Below, piece after piece: positions 33,743-43,147 of a DNA stretch of 64,000 nt (position 1 is the first letter of the stretch; every line of letters begins with the position of its first letter). Both the position numbers and the translations under genes were made by a program. The stretch lies in NCBI RefSeq assembly GCF_006384975.1, contig NZ_CP021645.1:1516001-1580000 (forward strand), read 5' to 3'. Below the pieces are notes generated by a model, which did no database searches, was not told the DNA's origin, and saw only the letters and a list, made by a program, of their open reading frames with translations. Source of the DNA: Pseudomonas oryzihabitans (GTDB lineage: Bacteria > Pseudomonadota > Gammaproteobacteria > Pseudomonadales > Pseudomonadaceae).

Positions 33743-34855
33743 ATGCGCCATCTCACCCATGCGCTGGTCGCCCCCGTCCCGGGCACCGAGCGCTGCATCC
33801 ACAGCTTCCACTTCGGCCCTGCCGAAAGTGGTCGCAAGGTCTACATCCAGGCCTCGCTGCACGCCGACGAATTACCCGGCATGCTCACCGCCTGGCACCT
33901 CAAGCAACGCCTCAAGGCCCTGGAGGCCGCCGGCGAGTTGCTGGCGGAGGTGGTCCTGGTGCCGGTGGCCAACCCCATCGGCCAGGACCAGCAGGTGGCC
34001 GACGTGCACCTGGGTCGCTACGAGCTGGAGACCGGGCAGAATTTCAACCGGCGCTTTCGCGACATGACCGCCCAGGTGGAAGCGGCCATCGCCGAGCGTC
34101 TCGGTGACGACGTGGCCGCCAACCAGGCGCTGGTGCGCGAAGCCTTCCGCAACGCCCTGGCCGCGGAAACCGCCACCAGCCAGCTCGACAGCCAGCGCCT
34201 GACCCTGCAGCGCCTGGCCTGCGATGCCGAGGTGGTGCTCGATCTGCACTGCGATTTCGATGCCGTGGCGCACCTCTACACCACCCCGGAAGCCTGGCCC
34301 CAGGTGGAGCCCCTGGCGCGCTACTTCGGCTCGGAGGCCAGCCTGCTCGCTACCGACTCGGGCGGCCAGTCCTTCGACGAATGCTTCACCCTGCTCTGGT
34401 GGAATCTCAACCAGCGCTTCGGCGAACGCCTGCCGATGGGCAGCCTGTCGGTCACCCTGGAGCTCCGCGGTCAGTTGGACGTCCGTGACGAACTGGCCAG
34501 CGCGGATGCCGCGGCCCTCCTCGAGTACCTGCGCCACCAGGGCTACCTGGCCGGCACGGCGGCGCCCTTGCCGCCGCTGCGCCAGCCCGCGACGCCACTG
34601 GCGGCCGTGGAGCCGGTGGCGACCCGCCAGGGCGGCGTGCTGGTGCTCAAGGCCCAGGTGGGCGAGCGGATCGAGGTCGGCCAGGTGCTGGCGCTCGTCA
34701 TCGACCCCATCAGCGATCAGGTGGAAGAGGTCCGTAGCGCGGTCGCCGGTATCCTCTACGCGCGCTCCAATCGCCGCATGGCCACGGCCGGCATGGTGAT
34801 CGCCCACGTGGCGGGCACCGAGGCCTACCGTAGCGGCTACCTGCTCTCGCCGTGA
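33743..34855 (+). CDS. aotO: AotO, succinylglutamate desuccinylase/aspartoacylase family protein
   Basis: A 370-residue member of the zinc carboxypeptidase-like AstE/aspartoacylase family. HADELPG supplies two zinc ligands, and LDLHCDFDAVAHLY the third His. In P. aeruginosa the homologous aotO lies inside the aot operon but is not needed for transport; its substrate is uncertain. ATG 33743 has GGAG five bases upstream; the adjacent GTG 33740 is too close. Confidence 0.9.
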   Translation: MRHLTHALVAPVPGTERCIHSFHFGPAESGRKVYIQASLHADELPGMLTAWHLKQRLKALEAAGELLAEVVLVPVANPIGQDQQVADVHLGRYELETGQNFNRRFRDMTAQVEAAIAERLGDDVAANQALVREAFRNALAAETATSQLDSQRLTLQRLACDAEVVLDLHCDFDAVAHLYTTPEAWPQVEPLARYFGSEASLLATDSGGQSFDECFTLLWWNLNQRFGERLPMGSLSVTLELRGQLDVRDELASADAAALLEYLRHQGYLAGTAAPLPPLRQPATPLAAVEPVATRQGGVLVLKAQVGERIEVGQVLALVIDPISDQVEEVRSAVAGILYARSNRRMATAGMVIAHVAGTEAYRSGYLLSP

Positions 34856-34889
34856 TCCCTACCCCTTTTCAGCTGTGGAATCCCTATCC

Positions 34890-35654
34890 ATGTACAAACT
34901 GACCGTCGAAGGCCTGCACAAGCGTTACGGCGACCACGAAGTGCTCAAGGGCGTCTCGCTCAAGGCCAAGACCGGTGATGTGGTCAGCCTGATCGGCGCC
35001 AGCGGCTCGGGCAAGAGCACCTTCCTGCGCTGCATCAACTTCCTCGAACAGCCCAACGAAGTGACCATGACCCTGGATGGCGAGACCATCCGCATGGCCG
35101 CCGATCGCGGTGCGGTGCGCGTCGCCGACGCGGCCCAGTTGCAGAACCTGCGTACCCGCCTGGCCATGGTCTTCCAGCACTTCAACCTCTGGAGCCATCT
35201 GAGCGTGCTGGACAACATCACCCTGGCGCCGCGCAAGGCCCTGGGCGTGAGCAAGGCGGAAGCCGAAGACCGCGCGCGCAAGTATCTGGACAAGGTCGGC
35301 CTGCCGGCGCGCGTCGCCGAACAATACCCGGCGTTTCTTTCTGGCGGTCAGCAGCAACGAGTCGCCATCGCCCGCGCGCTGGCGATGGAGCCGGAGATCA
35401 TGTTGTTCGATGAACCCACCTCGGCGCTCGACCCGGAACTGGTCGGCGAGGTACTCAAGGTGATCCGCGCCCTGGCCGAAGAAGGCCGTACCATGCTGAT
35501 GGTGACCCACGAAATGGCCTTCGCACGGGAAGTATCGACCCAGGTGCTGTTCCTGCACCAGGGCGTGGTGGAAGAGGAAGGTCCGCCGAGCCAGGTACTG
35601 CAAAGTCCGCGTAGCGAACGGCTGCGTCAGTTCCTCAGTGGCAATCTGAAATAG
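34890..35654 (+). CDS. aotP: Arginine/ornithine ABC transporter ATP-binding protein
   Basis: A 254-residue HisP-type ATPase: Walker A GASGSGKST, Q-loop QHFNLW, signature LSGGQQQR, Walker B IMLFDEPTSALDP, H-loop VTHEM. Powers AotQM. Start ATG 34890; a GTG at 34875 is in frame but less suitable. It is the last gene; the argR regulator gene that follows aotP in P. aeruginosa is missing here. Confidence 0.94.
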   Translation: MYKLTVEGLHKRYGDHEVLKGVSLKAKTGDVVSLIGASGSGKSTFLRCINFLEQPNEVTMTLDGETIRMAADRGAVRVADAAQLQNLRTRLAMVFQHFNLWSHLSVLDNITLAPRKALGVSKAEAEDRARKYLDKVGLPARVAEQYPAFLSGGQQQRVAIARALAMEPEIMLFDEPTSALDPELVGEVLKVIRALAEEGRTMLMVTHEMAFAREVSTQVLFLHQGVVEEEGPPSQVLQSPRSERLRQFLSGNLK

Positions 35655-35675
35655 TCAGAGGTGCCTCATCTAAGC

Positions 35676-35707
35676 AAAAAAACCGCAGAGCCTAAGGCCC
35701 TGCGGTT
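35676..35707 (-). terminator. Intrinsic terminator for the 42-codon minus-strand gene
   Basis: AACCGCAG (35681-35688) and CTGCGGTT (35700-35707), with an inner GCC/GGC pairing, form the stem. On the minus strand it runs into seven T (plus-strand A at 35676-35682). The T-run is on the minus-strand side only, so it mainly ends the small gene, 20 bases after its stop. Confidence 0.8.
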
Positions 35708-35727
35708 CGCGGTGCCAGGGCAGCCGC

Positions 35728-35856
35728 TTAGCGACGTTGCTCGCGACGACGCTGGGCCGCCAATCGCTCGCGCTCGCGGCTGGGAACCGGGATAGCCTTC
35801 ACCAGACCGAATCGGGCGAGCAGGTCCAACACCAGGGCTTGTATACGGTCGTTCAT
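35728..35856 (-). CDS. Conserved-looking 42-residue basic protein
   Basis: ATG at 35856-35854 is preceded by an excellent GAGGAGG ribosome site, and the stop is followed at once by an intrinsic terminator, so this is a complete minimal gene. The product begins MNDRIQALVLDLLARFGLV (amphipathic helix) and ends in an Arg-rich tail (AAQRRREQRR). No signal peptide or membrane helix. Function unknown; the positive tail suggests binding to RNA, ribosome or membrane, but that is only inference. Converges on aotP. Confidence 0.7.
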   Translation of the reverse strand: MNDRIQALVLDLLARFGLVKAIPVPSRERERLAAQRRREQRR

Positions 35857-36326
35857 GAAACCTCCTCGAGCCAGCGCTCAATCCGGGACAGCTGCGACAG
35901 GGCGTGCCAGACGCCCCTCTCACTACAATATTGAGTCTTTTCGGTCCGATTCAATCCACTACCCTGCGGTTGTTCGTCGCGACAGCCCTGCCCTTTGTCA
36001 ATAAATATGTCCTTGTGCCCCGCACACTGGCGTTCATCACCGGTAGCAGTAACGGCGGCACAGCGCTTTTGTTGTCTAAACCCATATCAAAATTCGCCAG
36101 AGGCTTTAGAACTCCGAGTTCAATCCCTGGTCAAGAACCTGACGAATGGTAAAAAAAGGACGTTATCGTTCGTTATCATCGAGGTTCAATAACGGGTTAG
36201 CCGCTGTTTTTCATCCTATAACAACGATGTCATCAGGGTGTTCGCACTCGGATGTATTCCCTGCTTGTTGTTATCTCCCTATCTCATTGGTCTTTGTCGC
36301 TCTATCGGCACGGCAGGAGTGCTTTC
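35857..36326. other. AT-richer intergenic region with CGTTATC direct repeats
   Basis: About 470 bases of lower GC than its neighbours and no supportable gene. Two copies of CGTTATC, at 36161-36167 and 36171-36177, are spaced exactly ten bases apart, as for a dimeric regulator binding one DNA face. A related AATAACG occurs at ~36188. It probably carries the promoter of the porin gene. Confidence 0.5.
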
Positions 36327-37052
36327 ATGAACAGATCGTTACCTTTTCTCGTCGTGCTCGGGATGCTGAGCAGCCCAGTGATGGCTGCCAACTGGGGCAT
36401 GCAGCGCGAGGTAGGGGATTTCGATCTGAAGATGGGCACGGCGCCCTCGCGCAGCATGGCCCAAGGCCTGGTGGCTCCCACCTCGGCCGGTATGGGCGGT
36501 GGTTTCGACCTAAGCCATGACAGCGGTCTGTATTTCGGCCAATGGACGACCAATAACGCCTCGTCCGCCGATACCCCCGTGCTGGAGATGGACACCTATG
36601 CCGGCTACAAGCATAGGGTCGCGCCCGGTTATGGCTACGAATTCGGCGTGATCAACTACAGCAACCTGATCCAGAACGTCGACTCCAGCCGCGAGCTGTA
36701 TTCCGGCATGACGGTGTTCGGCAAACGCCTGGGCGCCGCCTTCGCCAATGACCCCGGTCGGCACAACGCCTCGCTCTACGCTGACCTGGGTACCCTCCCC
36801 CTGCTGAATACCGGCCTGTCCCTCAAGTACACCAACTATGAGCTAGACACCCCGGCGACCCTCGACCACGGCGGCCTGGTACGCAGCTTCAACGACTGGT
36901 CGGTGAACCTGAGCCGCAGATGGGTGCACACTCTGTTCAACCTCTCCTACAGCAGCACCAGCCTGAAAGGCGCCGACTGCTCGGTGTATTCGGGGCACAA
37001 CACCTATTGCGACAACGCCCTGATGCTCAAGGCTTCGCATCCGTTCTTCTAG
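36327..37052 (+). CDS. TorF family putative outer-membrane porin
   Basis: A 241-residue outer-membrane barrel protein. The signal peptide is at residues 1-20 (SSPVMAA); the mature chain has alternating-polarity strands, including YAGYKHRVAPGYGYEFGVINY, typical of the TorF/Gcw_chp family, and ends in Phe (ASHPFF), the usual outer-membrane signature. ATG 36327 has AGGAG seven bases upstream. Substrate unknown. Confidence 0.8.
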   Translation: MNRSLPFLVVLGMLSSPVMAANWGMQREVGDFDLKMGTAPSRSMAQGLVAPTSAGMGGGFDLSHDSGLYFGQWTTNNASSADTPVLEMDTYAGYKHRVAPGYGYEFGVINYSNLIQNVDSSRELYSGMTVFGKRLGAAFANDPGRHNASLYADLGTLPLLNTGLSLKYTNYELDTPATLDHGGLVRSFNDWSVNLSRRWVHTLFNLSYSSTSLKGADCSVYSGHNTYCDNALMLKASHPFF

Positions 37053-37470
37053 CGCTCGCAGCCTCATCCCCGATGGGTTCGGTATCCTGGTCCACACTGT
37101 CGCTCCACCCAGGAATTTCGCAGGCTCCTCCCTCGCGTACCCAGAGCGCGCAAAGGCAACTGGCAGTCTGGCCTGCTGCTGCGCTACGCGCTTATCCAAA
37201 TGTAGAACGCCGACTGATTCTCTTCGTCCCACTAGGTCAGTAACGTGCTGAAAGCTTAGTCTTGAAGGCGGTTTTTCCCGTGTTCCTACCAGCCCCTTGG
37301 AGCACCAGCGCGCCATCATCCAGTCAAGACCAGCGTCCTAGAGCGGTCTAGCCCTGCAAAGGACTTGTCGAACCAAATTTCATTGGTGATCCTAGGTTTC
37401 GACAGCGGCTGAGCTGAACCTGCAGGCTGCAAGCTGCTAAAGCCAGTTTTTACCGACAAGGAGCGCCAGT
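37053..37470. other. Intergenic region before the GAF-EAL gene
   Basis: About 420 bases with no supportable gene on either strand and no terminator with a T-run. A good ribosome site (AAGGAG) lies at its right end in front of ATG 37471. Confidence 0.55.
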
Positions 37471-38703
37471 ATGTTGCTTGCTGACCAACCTCATCCCCTG
37501 CTCGATCTGCTGTCCACCGACATCAGCGAACGTGAATTGCGGCAATCCTTGCGGGTTGTACGCCAGTATCTCGGGATGGACGTGGCCTTTCTTGCACGCT
37601 TCCAGCAGACGGATCGGGTATTGGAGCACGTGGACAGCCCTGCGGACTGCCCGATCCAAGAAGGTGTGATCATTCCCTTGAACGAGGGCTATTGCCAGAA
37701 AGTGGTTAAAGGCGAGTTGCCACAGTTGATCCCGGATACCTCGCGGATACCGGCGACCCAACAGATACCGGCGACAGCTTCGATTCCCATTGGCTCGCAC
37801 ATGAGCGTACCTATCCAGCTGGATGGCAATGTCTACGGCACCCTGTGCTGCTTCGGCTTCCAGCCCAATGCCGACCTGGGCGAACGTGATCTCCAAATGC
37901 TGCGCGCCTTTGCCGAGATCCTGGCGTTGCGTCTGCATGAGGTAGAGAGCAATAGACGCGCTCGCCAAACCATGATCGACGAGATCGATGCAGCCCTGGC
38001 ACAGGATGCGCCACGCATCGTCTTCCAGCCGGTTTTCCAGCTACCCGATTTGCAACTATATGGCTTCGAATGCCTATCGCGCTTCGAGGTGGAGCCACGG
38101 CGCTCGCCGGATAAGTGGTTTGATCAAGCAGCCCAGGCCGGGATAGGGGTGAGGCTGGAAGAGCACGTTCTGCGCAAGAGCCTGGCCTACCAGCGAGATT
38201 TCGCCACCCCCTCTGTACTCAACGTCAACGCCTCGCCGGAGCTGGTTACCTCGACTCACCTGGAATCACTACTCCATAACGTGCAGGATCTGTCGCGGAT
38301 CACCCTGGAAATCACCGAGCACGCCATCATCAAGGACTATGCGACCCTGGCCAGGGCTCTCGAACCCTGGCGCCGTCAGGGTATGCGACTGGCGGTGGAC
38401 GATGCCGGTGCTGGCTACTCCAGCATGAAGCACATCCTGCAGCTGGAACCTGACATCATCAAACTCGACATGAGCCTGACCCGCTGCATCCACAAGGACC
38501 GCCGTCGTCGCGCCCTGGCCAAAGGTCTGGTCGGCTTCGCCCATGAAATCGGCTGCCAAGTCGTGGCCGAGGGCGTGGAAACGACGGAGGAGCTCGCCAC
38601 CTTGCGCGATCTACAGGTGGATTACGCCCAGGGTTATCTGCTGGGCAAACCCCTAGCCCTGGCCGAGGCTCTGCAGCTCACCACCGAGACGCTCACCCAC
38701 TAA
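37471..38703 (+). CDS. GAF-EAL cyclic-di-GMP phosphodiesterase
   Basis: A 410-residue soluble protein. A GAF domain spans residues ~10-155 (EGVIIPLNEGYCQKV, CCFGF). The EAL domain (~165-405) has ECLSR in place of EALLR, VNASPEL, ITLEITEH, VDDAGAGYSS, IKLDMSL and VVAEGVETTEE. The catalytic Glu, the metal-binding Asp pair and the base Glu are kept, so it is probably active in hydrolysing c-di-GMP under control of a GAF ligand. ATG 37471 follows AAGGAG. Its stop overlaps the lhr stop on the other strand. Confidence 0.88.
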   Translation: MLLADQPHPLLDLLSTDISERELRQSLRVVRQYLGMDVAFLARFQQTDRVLEHVDSPADCPIQEGVIIPLNEGYCQKVVKGELPQLIPDTSRIPATQQIPATASIPIGSHMSVPIQLDGNVYGTLCCFGFQPNADLGERDLQMLRAFAEILALRLHEVESNRRARQTMIDEIDAALAQDAPRIVFQPVFQLPDLQLYGFECLSRFEVEPRRSPDKWFDQAAQAGIGVRLEEHVLRKSLAYQRDFATPSVLNVNASPELVTSTHLESLLHNVQDLSRITLEITEHAIIKDYATLARALEPWRRQGMRLAVDDAGAGYSSMKHILQLEPDIIKLDMSLTRCIHKDRRRRALAKGLVGFAHEIGCQVVAEGVETTEELATLRDLQVDYAQGYLLGKPLALAEALQLTTETLTH

Positions 38704-41700
38704 TCAGGCATGGCGGCTTTGCCAGGGCGCAAGTCCATAGCGGGTAGCCAGAGTCCCTGGCTGCTTGTCGCGCTTGCTCGAGGCCGCTCCCGCCCCAGCT
38801 GCAGCAGCGCCTGCCGTGCCCGGGCCTGGTCGTCGGGCGACAACTCCACCAGCCATTTGAACGCCGTGCCGATTCGGGCGGCGATGGGTACGCCATCGCG
38901 ATAGAGGAGTCGATTACCCAAGACGGCCGGCACCTTGGCACCCGGCAGCAAGGTGCCGACGAGATTGAGCGGGTCCAGCGCCGAGACGCTGACCCAGGTA
39001 TCGTCCGCTGGACGCTGGCGCCACTCCCGCAGCGGGGCGATGGCTGCAGGATCGGCGAATTGCTCGCCGGAAAGCCCGGCGATGAAGCGCCCTCCGCGGA
39101 TCTCGCCGCGGGCCTCCAGGCGGTGGCAGGCGCGCAGGAGATCACGCCAGGGCGGCAACACCTCGCTCTCGCGCTGCAGCAGTTGCCAGCAGAGCACGCC
39201 ATAGCGGCGCAAGAGCACCCACACCAGCCGTTCCAGCAGAGCCTCCGGCAAGCGCGCTTCCTCCAGGGTGTCGGCTGGGCGCAGGGCAGCCCAGCGACCG
39301 GCATCGTCCATGCCGCCATAGAGCGGAATGCGGCCACGCCGCAGACCGGTCCGGCTGCCACGCTTGGCCGCCGGCAACAGCAGGGCGCGCAGGCCGGCGA
39401 AGCTGTCGGCATTGACCGCGCCCGCACCGACCAACTCACCCAGGGCCAGCTCCAGCTCGCTACGCAGCAGGCGCGCCTCCCCGAGGAGTTCATCGAAGAA
39501 GGAGGCACCCCGACGGGTCAGTACCTCCAGCACCCGTTGCGCCTTGGGTGACAGCGTCTCGCCCTCGGGCGGAGTGGTCAGGCTGTTCCAGTCGGCCAGA
39601 TGCCGCCGCGGCAACAGGACGATGGGTGAGCTCTTGACCGGTCCGCCGCCATGGCGGCCCGGCAGCGGCAAGCGCAACCAGACCACCCGCCCGGCCCGAC
39701 AGAGGTCGTCGAGACCGGTGAACAGGTAGCCCGGCAGGCGACTCGGCAGGATCTCGCCTTCCCAACCGGCGGCGGCGACCTCGAAGCCTTCCAGCAGGCC
39801 GACGACCTGCTCCAGGCCCTCTCCTCCCCTCAGGGTCGCCGGCCCAGCCAGGTGATGGTGCTCCAACAGGAACCTCAGGTAATCGGCCAGCGCCACCGGC
39901 TCGATGGCCTTGCGCAGGCGGCCCAGGGTGTAGCGATGGATCCGTACCAGCAGATGGCGCTCGCACCATTCGAGCTCCGGGTGCTCGGGGGTGAAATGCC
40001 CCTGCAGTACATAGCCTTCGCCTTGTAACGCCAGCAGCGCCGGGGTGAGGCGCTCCGGCGGCAGGCCGAGGCTCGCCGCCAGTTCTGCCTGGGCTATCGG
40101 TCCCAGGGCGGTCAGGCGCGCGCGCAACACCTCGACCAGTGCCGCCTCGTCATCCGCAGGCGCGACGAAACCGGGCGGCGCCTCTAGCGCTGGTTCTATG
40201 GGAGCCTCAGGAAACAAGCGCTGGAACAGCGGCAGGCGCTCCGTGGCGATCCACAGGGTCGTCTCCGGCAGCCGCAGTCGCCCGGCCCGCCCGGCCTTGG
40301 TCAACTGCCTGGCCTGGGCCGGGTGGGACGCCATTTCCACCTCGGTGAGAAAGCCCACGCCCAGCAGGGCTTCATGCAGCTCATCGGCCGTCTCCAGCCG
40401 CGGCCAGGCTTCCTCCCGGACCAGGGCGATGGCCGCCGGATCCAGGGCGCCGAGTTCGTCGGGATCGGCACCGCCGAAGCGCCGATTCTGTACCGCCAGA
40501 GTACGGCGCTCCTCGACCGGGGCATCGTCCAGGTAGGCGTAGGGCTTGGCCGTGAGCACCTCGGCGGCCAGCGGCGAGGGACCCGGCAGGTCGCGGGTCA
40601 GCAAGGTCAGCCGGCCCTGGCTGATGCGCTCCAGCAGCGCCAGCCAACCCCTGCTGTCGAGGGATTCGTGCAGGCAGTCATCCAGGGTCTGGCGCACCAG
40701 GGGATGCTCCGGCACCTGGCGCTCGCCGGTGAGGTTTTCCAGGCAGGCCACCTGATCGGGAAAGACCGTGGCCAGGAGGTCTTCGCTGCGCATGCGCTGC
40801 ACCTGGGTCGCCACCTTGCGCCCGGCGCTGAAGCGCGGCAGGGCCAGGGCCGTGGTGGCGTTCCAGCGCCAGCGCACGGCGAACAGCGGAGCGTCGAGCA
40901 GCGCCTGGATCAGCACGGTCTCGGCGGTGGCCGGATGCAGATAGCGCCAGACCTCGTCGAGCACGAAGCTGTGGCTGGTGACCAGCGACAGGATCAGGGC
41001 GTTCTCGGTCGCCGCCGCCTGCAGCTCGACATTGAACGTGCGGCAGAATCTCTTGCGCAGGGTCAGGCCCCAGGCGCGATTGATGCGGCTGCCGAAGGGC
41101 GCATGAATGATCAGCTGCATGCCGCCGGCCTGATCGAAGAAGCGCTCCATCACCAGGGTCTGCTGGGTGGGCAAGGCGCCCAGCGCCTGGCGCGCCCGAC
41201 CGAGATAGTCCACCAGCTGGCGCGCCGCGTCCTCGGCCAGCGCATAGGCCGCGCCGATGCGGGCGATGGCCGGTTCCGGCGGCTCGTCGGCGCCGGGCAA
41301 CAGGGGTTCGAGTTCCGCGCGCAGGCGCGCCAGACCCGCCGACAGCTCATCGCTGCGCCCCGGCGCCTCGCCGTGCCAGAAGGGAATGTTGGGCGGCTGG
41401 CCCTTGGCATCCTCCACCCGCACCTTGCTGCCTTCGATCTTGACGATGCGGTAGGCGGTGTTGCCCAGTTGGAAGACATCGCCCACCAGGCTTTCGAAGG
41501 CGAAATCCTCGTTGACGCTACCGACGGTATGGCCCTGGGGTTCCAGCAGCACGCTGAAATCGCCGCTTTCCGGGATGGTGCCGCCGCTCATCACGGCGGT
41601 CGCCTTGCCGCCGCGGCGGCCGCGCAGGAGTCCGTTGACCGCGTCCCGATGGACATAGGCGGCGCGCGGACCACGGCGATCCGTATAGCCCTGGCTGAGC

Positions 41701-43091
41701 ATCTCCACCACGGCCCGGTAGTCGGCCTCGCTCAGTGCGGCATAGGGTTCGGCCTGGCGCAGTACGGCCAGCAGGCCGGCTTCCGACCACTCCTGGCAGG
41801 CGACCTCGGCCACCAGTTGCTGAGCCAGGACGTCCAGCGGCGCCACGGGGATGTGCAGGGTATCCAACTCACCGCGGCGCACGCAGTCGAGCAGCGCCAC
41901 GCACTCCACCAGATCGTCGCGCGAGGTGGGAAACAGCCGTCCCTTGGGCAGCCCGCCGACCTGGTGATTGGCGCGGCCAACCCGTTGCAGAAAGGCGGCG
42001 ATGGAACCCGGCGAGCCGATCTGGCAGACCAGGTCGACCTCGCCGATGTCGATGCCCAGCTCCAGGGAGGCAGTCGCCAGCAGCAGGCGCAATTCGCCGC
42101 GCTTGAGGCGCTGCTCGGCGTCCAGTCGCTGCTCCCTGGCCAGGCTGCCGTGGTGGGCGGCCACCTGGGCATTGCCGAGGCGATCCGAGAGCTGTCGGGC
42201 CATGCGCTCGGCCAGCCGGCGGGTGTTGACGAACACCAGGGTGGTGCGGTGCGCCTCGGCCAGTTCGGCGAGGCGATCGTAGACCAGCTCCCAGGCCTGG
42301 GTGGACAGGATCGCCTCCAACGGGATGGGCGGGACTTCCAGGGCCAGGTCGCGGGCGCGCTGGTGGCCGATGTCGACCACCGTACAGGGGCGCGGCTGCC
42401 CGAGGGCGTCGCGCCCGACCAGGAAGGCGGCGACCGCCGCCAGCGGCTTCTGGGTCGCGGACAGGCCGATGCGTTGCAGGGGGCGCCCCGTCAGGGCCTC
42501 CAGCCGCGCCAGGCTCAGGGTCAGGTGACTACCGCGTTTGCCATCGGCGATGGCATGGATCTCGTCGACGATGACGCCCCTTACGCGCGCCAGCATCTGC
42601 CGGCCGGAATCCGAGCCGAGCAGCACATAGAGGGATTCGGGCGTGGTGACCAGCAGGTGCGGCGGTCGCCGCCGCATGGCGGCGCGTTCCTTTTGCGGGG
42701 TGTCGCCGGTACGCACCGCGGTCCGCAGCTGCAGCGGCGGCAGGCCACGGGCTGCCAGCGCCGCGCCGATACCGGCCAACGGCTCTTCGAGGTTGAGGCG
42801 GATGTCGTTGGACAGCGCCTTGAGCGGCGACACATAGAGCCAGAGGCAGGCCTCGGGCAGGCCGCCGTCGCGCAACGCCTCCTGCACCAGGCCGTCGAGC
42901 ACGGCGAAAAAGGCGGTCAGCGTCTTGCCCGACCCGGTGGGCGCGGCCACCAACACCGATTCACCGGCGCGAATGGCCGGCCAGGCCTGGCGCTGAGCCT
43001 CAGTCGGCGCGGGAAAGCGCCCCTTGAACCAGCTAAGGGGCGCGTCGTGAAAATCCGCCAGGACAGCGGCAGCAGGCGAGATCGAGGTCAT
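38700..43091 (-). CDS. lhr: Long Lhr-family superfamily 2 DNA helicase
   Basis: A 1463-residue helicase. Motif I APTGSGKT, motif II VDEIHAI and motif VI QRVGRANHQ lie in the N-terminal two RecA domains; a winged helix and the Lhr-specific domain follow; residues after ~870 form the long C-terminal extension found in E. coli-type Lhr. These enzymes translocate 3'-5' and unwind DNA or RNA-DNA hybrids. ATG 43091 (MTSISPAAAVL) is preferred over a GTG at 43124. Lies 56 bases downstream of the hydroxyacid dehydrogenase gene. Confidence 0.94.
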   Translation of the reverse strand: MTSISPAAAVLADFHDAPLSWFKGRFPAPTEAQRQAWPAIRAGESVLVAAPTGSGKTLTAFFAVLDGLVQEALRDGGLPEACLWLYVSPLKALSNDIRLNLEEPLAGIGAALAARGLPPLQLRTAVRTGDTPQKERAAMRRRPPHLLVTTPESLYVLLGSDSGRQMLARVRGVIVDEIHAIADGKRGSHLTLSLARLEALTGRPLQRIGLSATQKPLAAVAAFLVGRDALGQPRPCTVVDIGHQRARDLALEVPPIPLEAILSTQAWELVYDRLAELAEAHRTTLVFVNTRRLAERMARQLSDRLGNAQVAAHHGSLAREQRLDAEQRLKRGELRLLLATASLELGIDIGEVDLVCQIGSPGSIAAFLQRVGRANHQVGGLPKGRLFPTSRDDLVECVALLDCVRRGELDTLHIPVAPLDVLAQQLVAEVACQEWSEAGLLAVLRQAEPYAALSEADYRAVVEMLSQGYTDRRGPRAAYVHRDAVNGLLRGRRGGKATAVMSGGTIPESGDFSVLLEPQGHTVGSVNEDFAFESLVGDVFQLGNTAYRIVKIEGSKVRVEDAKGQPPNIPFWHGEAPGRSDELSAGLARLRAELEPLLPGADEPPEPAIARIGAAYALAEDAARQLVDYLGRARQALGALPTQQTLVMERFFDQAGGMQLIIHAPFGSRINRAWGLTLRKRFCRTFNVELQAAATENALILSLVTSHSFVLDEVWRYLHPATAETVLIQALLDAPLFAVRWRWNATTALALPRFSAGRKVATQVQRMRSEDLLATVFPDQVACLENLTGERQVPEHPLVRQTLDDCLHESLDSRGWLALLERISQGRLTLLTRDLPGPSPLAAEVLTAKPYAYLDDAPVEERRTLAVQNRRFGGADPDELGALDPAAIALVREEAWPRLETADELHEALLGVGFLTEVEMASHPAQARQLTKAGRAGRLRLPETTLWIATERLPLFQRLFPEAPIEPALEAPPGFVAPADDEAALVEVLRARLTALGPIAQAELAASLGLPPERLTPALLALQGEGYVLQGHFTPEHPELEWCERHLLVRIHRYTLGRLRKAIEPVALADYLRFLLEHHHLAGPATLRGGEGLEQVVGLLEGFEVAAAGWEGEILPSRLPGYLFTGLDDLCRAGRVVWLRLPLPGRHGGGPVKSSPIVLLPRRHLADWNSLTTPPEGETLSPKAQRVLEVLTRRGASFFDELLGEARLLRSELELALGELVGAGAVNADSFAGLRALLLPAAKRGSRTGLRRGRIPLYGGMDDAGRWAALRPADTLEEARLPEALLERLVWVLLRRYGVLCWQLLQRESEVLPPWRDLLRACHRLEARGEIRGGRFIAGLSGEQFADPAAIAPLREWRQRPADDTWVSVSALDPLNLVGTLLPGAKVPAVLGNRLLYRDGVPIAARIGTAFKWLVELSPDDQARARQALLQLGRERPRASATSSQGLWLPAMDLRPGKAAMPD

Positions 43092-43147
43092 GCGGCCAAT
43101 ATGGGAGCGGACCGCAGCGGCCACAACCCAGACCGACCAGTGGCGCC

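Noticed and set aside
35904..36192. Short plus-strand frames in the region before the TorF porin
   Set aside because: No ribosome site, no family resemblance, AT-rich intergenic composition.
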